Assembly (NCBI GenBank): GCA_947561585.1
Contig: CANNZV010001130.1
Span: 1-64,000, forward strand
From: Caprella mutica
Taxonomy: Eukaryota; Arthropoda; Malacostraca; Amphipoda; Caprellidae
DNA: 64,000 nucleotides
Direction: 5' to 3'
Shown here one piece after another: positions 47,400-58,802 of the stretch. Each line of letters begins with the position of its first letter. Position 1 is the first letter of the stretch. The notes under the pieces were generated by a model. It had not been told where the DNA came from, did not search any database, and saw only the letters and a program-made list of their open reading frames with translations. A program made the translations under genes and the position numbers.

Positions 47400-47650
47400 G
47401 AAGATCAGAGGTGGGAGTTCCGCACAAATGTTGGCGAACCTTTATTCGCGAACTGGTTCGGACTGGAAAATGGGTTCGGACATTTGGATTCGGAACCTCT
47501 TCAAAAACGGTTCGGACTTCAGTGTTCAGAACGTCTTTTTCGCAAGTCCGAACCTCCTTACCCGGGGAAAACTGATTTGTTCATTTATATATTTTACTTT
47601 CTGAACATGTACCGTATACGTACGGATCGCCTCTCAGCTACTATTATATA
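47400..47650. repeat. GGTTCGGA-type repeated motif cluster
   Basis: 47420-47575 has about six GGTTCGGA / TCCGAACC motifs on both strands. A similar cluster lies at 53475-53525. It probably belongs to a small element; boundaries are not clear. Confidence 0.45.
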
Positions 47651-48684
47651 CACAGAGAAAAAAGTTTACTCATATTTAATTGGTCAACAATTTATGCTTT
47701 GAATCAATTTATTACGTGAGTTGGTTTGACTATATTCATGTTTTCATGTGTGTCAAAACAACTATGACGTGTGTGTCACCAAACATAGTTAATTCAAATC
47801 ATTTTATGGATTGAATCAACTTACTATGAGAGTTGGAGTTACATTTTGGGAGTTTGAACATATGTTAAAACAACTATGACATAGTGTGTTGAAGTAACTC
47901 ACAAAGATTGTCAATTCAATGTATCTGGTGTATGAATTAACTTACTATGAGAGTTGACGCTACTTTTTTGAGTTTAGGTGCGAGTTAAATCAACTATGAC
48001 ATAGTGTGTTATAGTAACCTACAAAGACTGTTAATCCAATGTATTCTGCAGTGTATGAATTAACTTACTATGAGAGTTGGCGCTACTTTTTTGTAAGTTT
48101 AGGAGTGAGTTAAAACAACTATGACATAGTGTGATAATGTAACCCACAAAGACTGTTAATCTTATTTATCTGGTGTATAAATTAACTTTCTATGAGAGTT
48201 AGTGCTACTTTTTTTTTAAGTTTAGATGTGAGTTCAATCAAATGAGTAAGTGGCAACTTATGCTTTCCTCAAAGCTAATTTATTCGCATAACACTTTTCA
48301 GTTCAAATCTTGTTTCAAGTGTGTTACGTGTTGAATGTGAACGCTCCTCAATACCATTTTAGTTTAAGTGCAAACAATAGCGTTATATGCATTAAATATT
48401 ATTATCGCTGCCGATCGATTATCAATTATTTCCATTAATAAATTGATAAATGTCTGCCTAAATATTCTAAAATATTGGTGATTGATAGTTTGGTGGCTTT
48501 ATATAGGTAGTTATTTGAAGAGCTGATTAGCAGTATATAACTTTTATAATAATAAATTTTGATTACTGCCTTCCAGTTTGTAAACTGATATCCAAACTAA
48601 TTTTCCTAAATTATTATATGTTAACTTATTTAAGCATCATACCTACCTAGCTGTTTTTTTTTTCAGTGTCAATACCTTCTACAT

Positions 48685-49154
48685 GGGGTACGGTCAAGAG
48701 CCCCCCCGGTCAAGAGCCCTCCCGGTCATGAGCCCCCCCCCGGTCACGAGCCCCCCCGGTCATGAGACCCCCTAGGTCATGAGCCCCCCCCCTCCCTGTT
48801 TTTTTAATCCTTATTTACCTAGTTAAACAAATAAAGAATTACTTAGATAGAAATAACTGAGAGTTACTAATGTAGTTTGTTGTATCCGCTAGTTTGTTGT
48901 ACTGCACACTCCATGACTGTTTAATGATCTGGCAGGGGGGTTCGAGGGCGGCACGCCCCCCGATATACATATATTTTATATCTATTCAGTAATGAACTAC
49001 AAAAGTGTCAATAAGGATTAAATAGTATAAGTAAATAAGGATTTAAAAACAGGGGGGCTCATGACCGGGGGGCTCTCGATCGGGGGGGCTTATGACCTAG
49101 GGGGGCTCATGACCGGGGGGGCTCATGACCGGGGGGGCTCATGACCTATACCCC
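48685..49154 (-). mobile_element. C-rich MITE with 16-bp terminal units and 8-bp target duplication (copy B)
   Basis: 470 bp, flanked by TTCTACAT on both sides (48677-48684 and 49155-49162); transposon copy 1 has the empty site, TTCTACAT once. The ends are GGGGTACGGTCAAGAGCCC and, reversed, GGGGTATAGGTCATGAGCCC. Each end is an array of GGTCATGAGCCCCCCC units, six on the left and about five inverted on the right, so the ends can pair into a very GC-rich stem. The core, on the minus strand, matches copy A at 268-747. An 8-bp duplication occurs in hAT, P and Merlin groups; the ends do not decide between them. Confidence 0.88.
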
Positions 49155-49195
49155 TTCTACATAGGCTAGGCAGTTACTGCGCTGTCCTCAGAATA

Positions 49196-49352
49196 GGGTA
49201 AGTTCCAAATTATCAGGCGATTTCAAATTTTCGGTCACGTATGAAATATAGTATATAGCTACCTAATAGCTAATTAAAATAAAAGTTAATTTAATATAGT
49301 TTTTCTTACGCGACCGAAAATGTGGAGCCGTCCGATATTTCGGAACTTATCC
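49196..49352. mobile_element. TA-flanked MITE inside transposon copy 2
   Basis: 157 bp, the counterpart of 41941-42109. Ends GGGTAAGTTCCAAATTATCA and, reversed, GGATAAGTTCCGAAATATCG. TA lies on both sides. Confidence 0.75.
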
Positions 49353-49669
49353 TAGTATCTTAAGTAAAGTGGTCTGATAATCTATATATTTTAAAACTAG
49401 TTGGTGTACCTATAGGTAGGGTTACACAGCCAAATTCGGTTCTTCAATTTCTAATTGTGACCCTATTAAGAGAGTCTCAAAATCATTCTGAAATTAGTTT
49501 AGCTATATACTGAATTGTTGAACATCATAATTTAAGCTCAATTTATGATAGGTTCTATTCATTTTACGAGTGCCTTGAAGTCATGATGGTTATTAATGTT
49601 TCTGAGATAAGAAGACGCAGTTAGTTAAAGTGCCGTAATTTACCTACTTGACCCTAGTTTTCTATGACT

Positions 49670-50369
49670 GGGAGAACTCCATCCAGGGAGGTAGTCGGAT
49701 TAGAACACCGTCCAGGGATTTAGCAGGGAGAACTCCAACCAGAGGTGAGCCTTTTGATATATTATTCTTTATTGGTATTTAATTAAAGTCTACATTATGA
49801 GTTTATAATGAACAAAATTAGCTAGAAAAATCCATTGCATTTATTAGAGCTAAATTTATACTGCATCTGAAGATTTATAATTAGTTTAACATTTTATATA
49901 AATAATTTAATTACCTAAATGAAAGAATTCTCAGTTAATAATTCTTTTCATTTCTTTATTAATATATGGTTTTCTATATTTTCTGAATCTACTTTCAGAT
50001 CTTGATGAAGAATTGATGAAGTAGATCAACGTCATCAACTATCGGAGTCCTCTTCAATTCCTTTGAATGGTTCAGGAACAATTATGCTAGGTCGAAGTAA
50101 GTATTTGAAAATATTAGATGATTTCTAAATATGTATTTGCAATATGATTAGCTCTTACTTTTTCATATGCTTTTAGGGATTCCAGACATGAAAAGAATAT
50201 CGAAGCTGTCGCTATCTCATCACAAAAGGAAAAAGAGTAGGTGATGTTATTGATAATGTATATGAACGATACTGTGAATTTCTATTCAATATATATTAAT
50301 ATACGAATCTTTTATTTCAGGAATTGGCAACCTACAGTCGTGAAAGAAAGTGACGAGAATTCAAATTAA
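49670..50369 (+). other. Exon-like segments in transposon copy 2
   Basis: The same four blocks as in copy 1: up to GAG|GTGAGC (49744), TTTCAG 49999 to CGA|AGTAAGT (near 50096), CTTTTAG 50177 to AGA|GTAGGT (50237), and TATTTCAG 50321 onward. The first block is open here for about 26 codons (DWENSIQGG onward) where copy 1 has a stop, so copy 2 is the less decayed at that place. In copy 2 the third block and the following intron-like part no longer read through. Confidence 0.35.
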
Positions 50370-51034
50370 ACTTCTAAATAATAAATCTAAAACTTAAATG
50401 TTTATATTTCGTTTTCAATTTGACCTTGGTAATTCTATTAGCATATTTAAATATCAGTCTCTATGAGTAAGATGAATTGCACTAAAATATGGTTTAGAAG
50501 ATAAAGGCTTTATCATTAATTTATTATTCATTAAGTTATAGTACAATTGCAGTATATCAAAGATTTATCAACTTTTGTAATCTAGCCTGGTTAATTAATT
50601 CATCTAGCCTACCTATTTATCACTACGTAAAGTTATTTATGTCATCTAACTACTTATTTATAAACTGATCTGATGAGATTACTTATTCAATCTAGTCTAT
50701 TAATTTACAACTGATAACCATATATCAATTCATAGGATCGAAAACATTTCAAAAAGCAAGGATAGGTCTAGGTGATCAATTATTTTTTTAAATTAAAATA
50801 GTATGCATATCACAGAAGCAAAAGTGGAAAATAAATGTGAACATGTTAGATTTGGTCCTAGAAAATAAATAGTCTAATCTAATTGATACCGGGACCTAAC
50901 TCGAGATTATAATTTAATAGAGTAAATATAGTGACTGAAAAAGTTTTGTAAAAAGTCTGGCTACTGCTAACCAGACCGATATTTCAACCTACACTATAAT
51001 AGTTGATATACATTTACTTAGTTTACAAGTAGTT

Positions 51035-51345
51035 GATATAACCAACACGAGAAGATGATATAACCTACACAAGTAGTTGATATAACCTACACGAGTAGTT
51101 GATATCACATATACGAGTAGTTAATGTAACCTACACGAGTAGTTGATATCACCTATACGAGTAGTTAATGTAACCTACACGAGTAGTTGATATCACCTAT
51201 ACGAGTAGTTAATGTATCCTACACGAGTAGTGGGTATAACCAACACGAGTAGATGGTATAACTTACACGAGTAGTTGGTATAACCTACACAAGCAGTTGG
51301 TATAACCTACACGAGTAGTTGGTATAACCTACACGAGTAGTTGAT
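51035..51345. repeat. 22-bp minisatellite (transposon copy 2)
   Basis: About 14 copies of the ACGAGTAGTTGATATAACCT plus AC unit. Part of it is a 44-bp higher-order form alternating GATATCACCTATACGAG and TAATGTAACCTACACGAG, which copy 1 lacks. Confidence 0.9.
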
Positions 51346-51637
51346 GTAACCTTGTTCTGTAGTTGTTTTAACCATTACATAAAATTGGTTCAACCATCAC
51401 GAGCAGTTTTGACTATCACAGGTAGTTGTTGTCACCATCGGGAATTAAAAATAATCAACTCACATATGTGTTGTTTTAACCAACGTCAATTTAACTCATT
51501 TTAAATAGTACCTGCAACTCACCACGTAGGTAGGCGCACAGATAAACCATAAAATTTAGTCAAAACAAATCAAATATGATTTGATTCAACTAATCCTTTC
51601 TCTGTGTGTACATAGGTTTAACACTGAAGCAAAGAAC

Positions 51638-51692
51638 ATGCATCTCTCCTCGCTCTTCTTCTGTTACGTTATTCATTCTTTCCTGACTAGCG
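51638..51692 (+). CDS. Possible first coding exon with signal peptide (partial gene)
   Basis: ATG at 51638 has A at -3. It opens an 18-codon frame, MHLSSLFFCYVIHSFLTS, that ends at a textbook splice donor, GCG|GTAAGT (51692/51693). The composition is that of a secretory signal peptide: a short start, then a hydrophobic stretch with Leu, Phe, Val and Ile, then Thr-Ser-Gly where cleavage could fall. Small first exons of this kind are common in insect genes for secreted products. It starts 30 bp after the end of transposon copy 2, so the transposon would supply the 5' flank. No downstream exon could be identified in the remaining 12 kb, so this may be chance. If real, the protein's function cannot be told. 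Confidence 0.35.
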
Positions 51693-53370
51693 GTAAGTTT
51701 TATAATAATCTTAATTCTTTAATAACGGATTTTGTTCCCTGAAATCTCAATAAAAAATTGCTTGAAATATGTAGAACTATAGGTAAAGTTATAAACGTAT
51801 ATATTAAGTAACATTACATAACACCCTACCCCTAGTAACTTAGCCGTTGGCTAACCAGCCATCATGGAAAAATAATAATAACTTAAATTCAAGACAGATT
51901 TTAAATCTGTTTTTTCATTTGTTTAATTTTTCGCATAAAAACATACGATTAAACAAAAACGAAGGTGATTAATGGTAAGATACTCATATTATAAACATTT
52001 ATTCAAATCTATAATAATATTAGGAATAAATCAGAGATCTTTCCAGGCATTAGATGCAAGAGTGTGTTTCGTACATACGGGTGAATATATCAATATAATC
52101 GGATACTAACTGTAACTCTTATAGCGGCTTAGCGAGATAAAATATGTGCGTGAATAATTGCGCACACCAAGCTTCGTTTAATTACATCTTATAAATATTT
52201 GTTTCTTATCTTAGCTTGTTACTTTTATTTTGAATGATAATTTTTTCTTTTGCTTATACTAATGTATGAGTAAATATCACATAAAGGTTTTTAAAAGAGA
52301 AAATATTGAAATGACTCAAATGAGCGCAAACTTTTGACGACTATGTATGCAGGCTGAACAGATAATTTAAGATCAAGTATTCGGCTATTAGCTTTAAAAT
52401 TGAATTCATTATAGATAATATATTGGTATAATAATATTATATATAAGTTATAATATAACTTTGAGAAATATTCACAGTAATCTTCACTGTCTGACCTTTC
52501 TAATATATTGAATAGAAGAAGAAGTTAAGCAAAGAGAGTATAAGAATACCATAATACGGTATCTATAGTACTTTCATATTCAAACAAAATGCAAAAAGGT
52601 TTTATATCATCAGTTCTATAGATCGGATTAATCAAAAAAGTTGTAATATAAATGAAAATTTGAAAACCAATAGTAAAAACTTAAAAATTATTTAATTAGA
52701 TACTTGGATACTTTACTATGGATCCATTGCCTTGCATTGTAATGACGACAGAGTTGGTCTTAATTTTTCTTTGCATGAAATTCGGAGGTCAGAAGAAAAT
52801 TCAGAATAAGAACCTAAATTACGTATTGGAGTGGAGACTGGAGGAGACCTTTAAAGATACTTAATGCTCATACTCAATATCACTAACTTATTAAGTAGTA
52901 AGTACAGTGGAACTCCTTTATAGTGAACTCCTGAATAGTGAATCATGTTGTATAGTAAAATCCTGTATAGCGAAATTACCTCTATAGTGAACATATGTAG
53001 GTTAGTCTACCACAAATATTCGTAAGTTTTCTATGAATCTCTTATTTCTTTTTAGTAAATTCACTAAATTAGTTGTATTTCATGAAACAGCAGTTCTACC
53101 AGTGCAACTCCTTACTTTGAATTACTTTATATATTTCATGTCATTCCTTTAAATTTACTGGCCTTTCTTGACTTTGTTCCTACATGAATACATACAATTT
53201 TTTTGAATTCAAAAGTTAAATATTTACGTATCGGCGTAAATCATCGTAAACACATACATTATGGAATGAATTATTGTACTTTAGTGACGTGTGGCAACGT
53301 AGAAATACAGATCGGTTACCCAATACGCAAGAATGTGTCCACGTTTTTATGTAGTAGAGACAAATGCACG
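51693..53370. other. AT-rich spacer with a pogo-like terminal motif
   Basis: 52903-52985 begins TACAGTGGAACTCCTTTATAG and goes on with repeated TATAGTGAA motifs, the form seen at ends of pogo/Tigger-type elements (TA, then CAGTGGAAC). The matching other end was not found. Otherwise featureless; a 48-codon frame at about 52717 has no domain. Confidence 0.4.
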
Positions 53371-53411
53371 AGCTGTGATTGGTTCACACTCCATCCAATC
53401 ACAGTTCAGCT
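53371..53411. repeat. Short hairpin
   Basis: AGCTGTGATTGG and CCAATCACAGTTCAGCT face each other across a 12-base loop. It lies inside an otherwise undefined 124-codon frame (53203-53577) that also runs through GGTTCGGA motifs; that frame is not accepted as a gene. Confidence 0.55.
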
Positions 53412-56400
53412 CAGTCAGTTCCCAATCTCTGATATACTTATGTATTTATTTCTCCTTAAATATTCACTACACGGAGGTTCGGAACCCAAAATCGACGAAG
53501 ATTCGGGTTCGGATTCGGAACCTAAAAAAAGGTTTGCGTGCCCAGTTCTGCTTGTGATTGCGATGTTTAAATATTAGGAAAATGGATTTCCTCATTTGGA
53601 AGAAATAGATTGTGACAAAAAGAGAAATCATTATCAGTACGTCAATTTTGAACCTATGTTCCTATATTCTGGTAGGGGGAAAAATGTTACTACAGACATT
53701 TTCCCAGTCTGTAGTGACTTGTCCGTGCGCGCCAGTCCTTACTAAAACTGTTTTAAAATCCTGACAAATTGACTTTTCGATATGTTTTCTTTATAAAAAC
53801 CTTCATTAGATATTTAAACATCCATTGGTGAACGCCAAATATGTTATCACAAGCAAAGATAACAAAATAATATTTCTTAGGCTTTCAAACTATTCGTGCA
53901 AAAGCCATTATCACCACCCATCAATAAAATCCTTATAATATTCATAAAAATTAATAAAACTTAATGAACATTTAACTGTGTATGAAAAAAGGTAAAAAAA
54001 TGAAATTGATACCAACAAGAAACGCGTACTTTTAATAGTTTGTGAAATATAATAACCTAAAGATGTTTTCCGTTTTTTCTTGGACATCCTGTATATTTGA
54101 ATATATGCACATAATATATTATTTTTGTCTAATCGTATGTAACTATATTCAAAAGTAAAAGTCATGAAAATGCAGCTTCCAAATCAGTTTATAAATAAAA
54201 TAAAAATATTTTGTAATGAGGACTGGTGCGCCTGGACCAGTCCCTATAAGAATACTAGGATTAAGTTAATGGAGCCACCGCCACTAGGTAAACTTCATCT
54301 TAATACTTTCAGGCAAACTGATTAATATCAGCTGCGAGGAAAAAGATGATGAGAAAGTTTTAAAGCAGTTTTGAATTGAATAAAGGACCGTTATTTAACT
54401 ATTTATGAAATTTTTAACAAATCCAAGAAAGACAAAACAAATTATTTTAATGTAATATACGTAGCTACGTATATAAATCAATTTATTTTATTCTATTTTT
54501 ATTGATAATTTTCGATGTTTATTGCCTTGTCAATGAAAGTCTTTTAAAATTGATATAAAAATAAAATCTGTATCTTGACTTCCATCATCACCGAATGTAA
54601 TCAAAATCTTTTCATTTTTCTCTCGCGTCATTCATTGGCCAAATATATAATGAGCAAATTACGCTGCAGTTCGACGCAAAAATATAACTCATCGCATGAC
54701 ACTTCTGTGAGATTTTCAGTCTGTGTTTAGAGTCATCTGACGTCAGGAAATGAAGAAAAACTCTTTTGAAATTTAAACTCTGGACACCAGATGGCGTCAT
54801 TGATTTTGCTCTACGGTGTTACTCCTGATAACTTTTTGGAAAAATACTTACTCTTAGGAAATTGAAAACTAGTGAAGAATATTCAAGCTAAATATTGTGA
54901 TGAAGTAGTTAACATTGTCTTCAAAAGATAAGTGTTACTAGTTGGTAACCGTGCAAAATGTACGATAACATGCATATATTACTATATATTTTCAAAATTT
55001 AAGGACTTTACTTATTGGTTTGTTCATACACATTATACTTTCCGCTTTCCTTTACAATTCATAATTATTAGGTACCAGTAAAGAGTAATTTTCAGTCCTG
55101 TGACATCATCAATTTGTGTAGAATTCTGTTTTATAGATCATAGATTATTATATAAGATAGCTGTACAAATAACTACAAATTATGAACATTATTCAAATAA
55201 TCACTTTATGAAAAATGAAATCAATTAATTAGCTACATCGATAAGTTCAATGCTTCAGATAGAATAAATAAAATCGTCATATATAGGTAACAGCTGATAT
55301 TTCATTTATTTAAATTGATTAATATAATAATGTAACATTTGTTATAACTTGATTATAGATATTCTAAATATAATTTACTTCGAGTATTTATTCATATTCC
55401 CAACCGTCAATATCAATACTGAAAATGATTATTATATTTTTATTCATGCAAAATATGTCATTTATTTTTGTGACAAAAAATGATAACCAGCGTAATATTA
55501 TATTTTTCCTTTTCTAATTTTCGTCATATCTTGAAAAGTACTTTGAATTTCGAACAACGGTTACAGCTGGATTTTTCGTAGACCAATTATACATATTGTA
55601 GATATTTTTTCGATTCGATTAATGCAATTTTTTTTTCTAATTCTGTATGTTACCATGTATTTCCCGATTTGAATGAAAACTTAAAATTCGAATAATTCGA
55701 AAAAAAATAGCAATGTAGGACCATAAGCTGGATGTTTCCAGAAAATTTCAGCCAATTCTGTTGTATAGTCTCTGAAAATAACCTGCAAAGTATGTCGAAT
55801 TAATTCTTATCTATCCCATTATAAATCAAATCTTAATAATTCAAAAACTCATTCAAGTTTCAAAAAAACCTCTTAATTTAACAACATTTTCTTAAAAGTT
55901 GCAAATTTTCAAATCTCTGGGTCCAACCATTTGTGAGTAATATTGCTCCAAGTAACACAGTGCACAGTGACCTAGACAGATCTAGCGCATTATATTTTAG
56001 TGATTGGGATGTTAAATAGAATGATATAATGCACCTTTTCCAGTGTTGAAAACAGATGCAAGACTCTCAGATTATATGGGATTGTAAAAGAATTATCATT
56101 CATAACTTATTGTTTGTTTCTTATTCATTGACATATATATGAAAATACACAGTTTAGCAAGAAAGTGTGTTTATGAGAAAGATCGGAAAGAGGGTAGAAC
56201 ATTATTATATGAGGAAGTGTTACCCCGATTAGAGTCCAGCCTCTTCTAGTCCTAGGCTTAAGTCTTAATCCTTTAAGCGAGCCACTTTTTTTTTGTTTCT
56301 CTGGCTTTGACTAAAATATTTAATAACTTTTTTTTGAGTTAAGACATCAGTGATCATTTGATGAGAATTTTCTTTTTTAAATTCTTAAAAATAAATTGAA

Positions 56401-57839
56401 GAGGACACATACTGCCAGTTGGTCCCATGGGACTACCATATGAAAGGAGATATACGAGTGTCCACCTGGTCGCTAGAGGGTTAAAACAAAATAAAATGCA
56501 GCCTTAGACCTGATTCAAAAGTACTAACAGCACATTAAAAAATAGTTCTATGTAATTAAGTTTTCCAATTAATTTACCAATAATTATTTTAACATATTTT
56601 CTGTCGAATATTACTTTAAAACTAGCAGAATGAATTCTAATACCTTAAACACATTTAAAATGTATTATTTTGAATTAATTATTTCGATTTAATAATAATT
56701 AAATAATAGTATTAATACTATTGTACTGTACTACGTACTGTATTGTACTATTGTATTAGTTAACTTTTAAAAGGATCGATGTAACTCTTAAAAAAACTTG
56801 CATTGGATCACAGATCACGATTAGGAATGCCTATTTGAGACAAAACGAGTTGAAGTCGTCAGTTTATAATTTAGATATTTTTGGGACTTCTTGCTAAGGT
56901 GAGACCATTAAATGCCTTTGCATATTGAATGCGAATTAACAATAAGACTCTCTATTATATTTTAGCTTCACTTTGTCATAGGAAATAACATCTTGAGGAG
57001 TAGCTAATTTGGTAGTTGCCTAAATGCCGTTCTCAGATGTCAACCGTCCGTCAAAGGATAATTGCTTTTCATACTCTAGCAGTGTTGTCACTTAATAATA
57101 ACATCTTGAGAGGTGGTTGATTGTTTATCCCTATCCTTCACGCTACTCTCACGTACGGTAGATTCACGGTTGGGCAGGCCGATACACACATTCATTGATT
57201 CTCTTATATTTTGAAAAATACTTGATAAATTCGTTTAGAAAGAGCATTAAGACAATGTCTAATAAAATTCTAGCAGATACCTCAAGTCAAATTTTGATAA
57301 TAGACGATTGTATATAGAGTAGTGTTATTACATTGAAATAAGACTTTCATGCACACTCAGCCAGTTGGCTGACAGCACCTCCCTCCTCCCTCCTCCCTCA
57401 GTTAGCAAGTTAAGAAAGTCAAACGCGCACACTACAGACTGCAGAGATATGTACATTGTACATATACAATCGTGAACGCAACTACTGTAGGTATTCAAGG
57501 CATGCATGTGTATTATAATGTAATGATACAGAGTCTGGACATGATGAGATGTTGTATCGTGAGGAAATAGTTATTATTCACTGGCACATATTATCGTTAA
57601 TTATTCTATTGATGTATAAGTTGAATTAAATTTTTTACCTAACAGTGATCTACAGAAGAGAATTACTGACAATTGAATGGGAAAAATAATAAATTAGGAA
57701 TATCCTCATATGATATAATATTTTATTGGTCAAATTTGGATGCCGGTAAAACAGTAGACCATCAATATGAGTCTCAGCTAGTCAACCCGCGTGGTCGAGA
57801 CTTGTTGCACAAAACCGCATGGCACTAAGAGCCGAAAGG
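53412..57839. other. Long AT-rich intergenic stretch
   Basis: No gene or RNA recognised in 4.4 kb. Landmarks: a GGTTCGGA cluster (53475-53525), a CTGTACTACGTACTG-like short palindromic patch (56720-56760), two AATAACATCTTGAG segments (56986 and 57108), and a pyrimidine run CTCCCTCCTCCCTCC near 57380. Confidence 0.4.
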
Positions 57840-57848
57840 CACTACACA

Positions 57849-58793
57849 AGGTGTGCAGAAAGTTCACCGCCCTCAATTCACCGCATGGAAAGTTCATTGC
57901 AATTCAATTCACCGCAATTCAATTCACTGCGAAACAAATGAATTCAAAATATAAGAGTAATACAGCAAACTTATAATAAATCAAATGTATCCATCCACTA
58001 GAAAGACATTAAATACGTGAAAAATACAAGCTTGTCTCATTGCATATTCATAAAGCTTTATTAATCAGAAAATGTATATAGGGGCAGGAATATTTAATTA
58101 ATATTACTGGATATATGAAATAACTTATTTTATATATTGATTGTTGTCTCGACATTAATTTCTATAGGGTAGTATTTGTTTACATTTAATCAATCAAAAC
58201 CTATAAGGTACTGACACAAAAATTTCAACAACTATATTCCCAGGCATTTAACGTATATGTAACTACAAAAAAAAAACATTATTGACATAGAAATTGACAG
58301 TGTAACTAGCTGTCTTGTAATAATTAGATATTAATACTCACAACTTACAAGTAGGTATGGTAAAATGAAAGAATTGTGTGTAGTTCCGTTCACTTTATAA
58401 TGTTTACATTATAGCACATCATCACATGTATGAAACGATAGTGATGTTTAAAAGAAGTCTCGTCTACACGTTAAACATTAATTTATGAAAACTATCTCTT
58501 ACACTCAAGAGCACAAAATAAATCTATTTTTTCGAATTTGGAAGAATTACAAATCTTAGAAAACATTCCATTACCACATATACTAAGAAATTGAATAAAT
58601 GAGTAATGTATTAGACGTAACGTACAAAGTATTTGAATACATCCTCAATCAAATATAATATATGCATACAGTTTTTGAACCTTTTCTTAACCTTGATTCA
58701 AAGGAATATCAACCCTCATTACTTACTTAAATATAAATTGAGATGCGGTGAACTTTCCAACGGTGAATTGAGGGCGGTGAACTTTCCTGTAAT
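57849..58793. mobile_element. MITE with CAGAAAGTTCACCGCCCTC ends
   Basis: About 945 bp. The left end holds AAAGTTCACCGCCCTCAATT and the right end, reversed, the same; both continue into a second GGAAAGTTCA(T/C)(T/C)GCA unit. CACTACACA lies directly outside both ends (57840-57848 and 58794-58802) and could be a 9-bp target duplication, although the terminal bases just inside are less symmetric. The inside is AT-rich and non-coding. CAGG/CAGA starts with 8-9 bp duplications would suit hAT, but this is not certain. Confidence 0.65.
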
Positions 58794-58802
58794 CACTACA
58801 CA

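Larger units (their letters stand above)
47651..51608. mobile_element. 3.5 kb TA-flanked DNA transposon, copy 2
   Basis: Same ends as copy 1 (CACAGAGAAAAAAGTTTAC; CTTTCTCTGTGTG), with TA on both sides (47649-47650 and 51609-51610). It is 3958 bp because a 470-bp MITE plus its 8-bp duplication is inserted; without these it is 3480 bp, close to the 3462 bp of copy 1. Small indels and substitutions separate the copies throughout, so they are not a recent tandem duplication. Confidence 0.85.

Noticed and set aside
52717..52863. 48-codon frame with a hydrophobic stretch
   Set aside because: Too short and without splice or conservation evidence.
47560..53490. GGTTCGGA clusters at 47.5 and 53.5 kb as ends of one large element
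   Set aside because: The motifs are short and occur in both orientations within each cluster; no extended inverted repeat supports one 6 kb unit.
53203..53577. 124-codon frame
   Set aside because: It runs through a hairpin and GGTTCGGA repeats, so it is likely repeat-derived.
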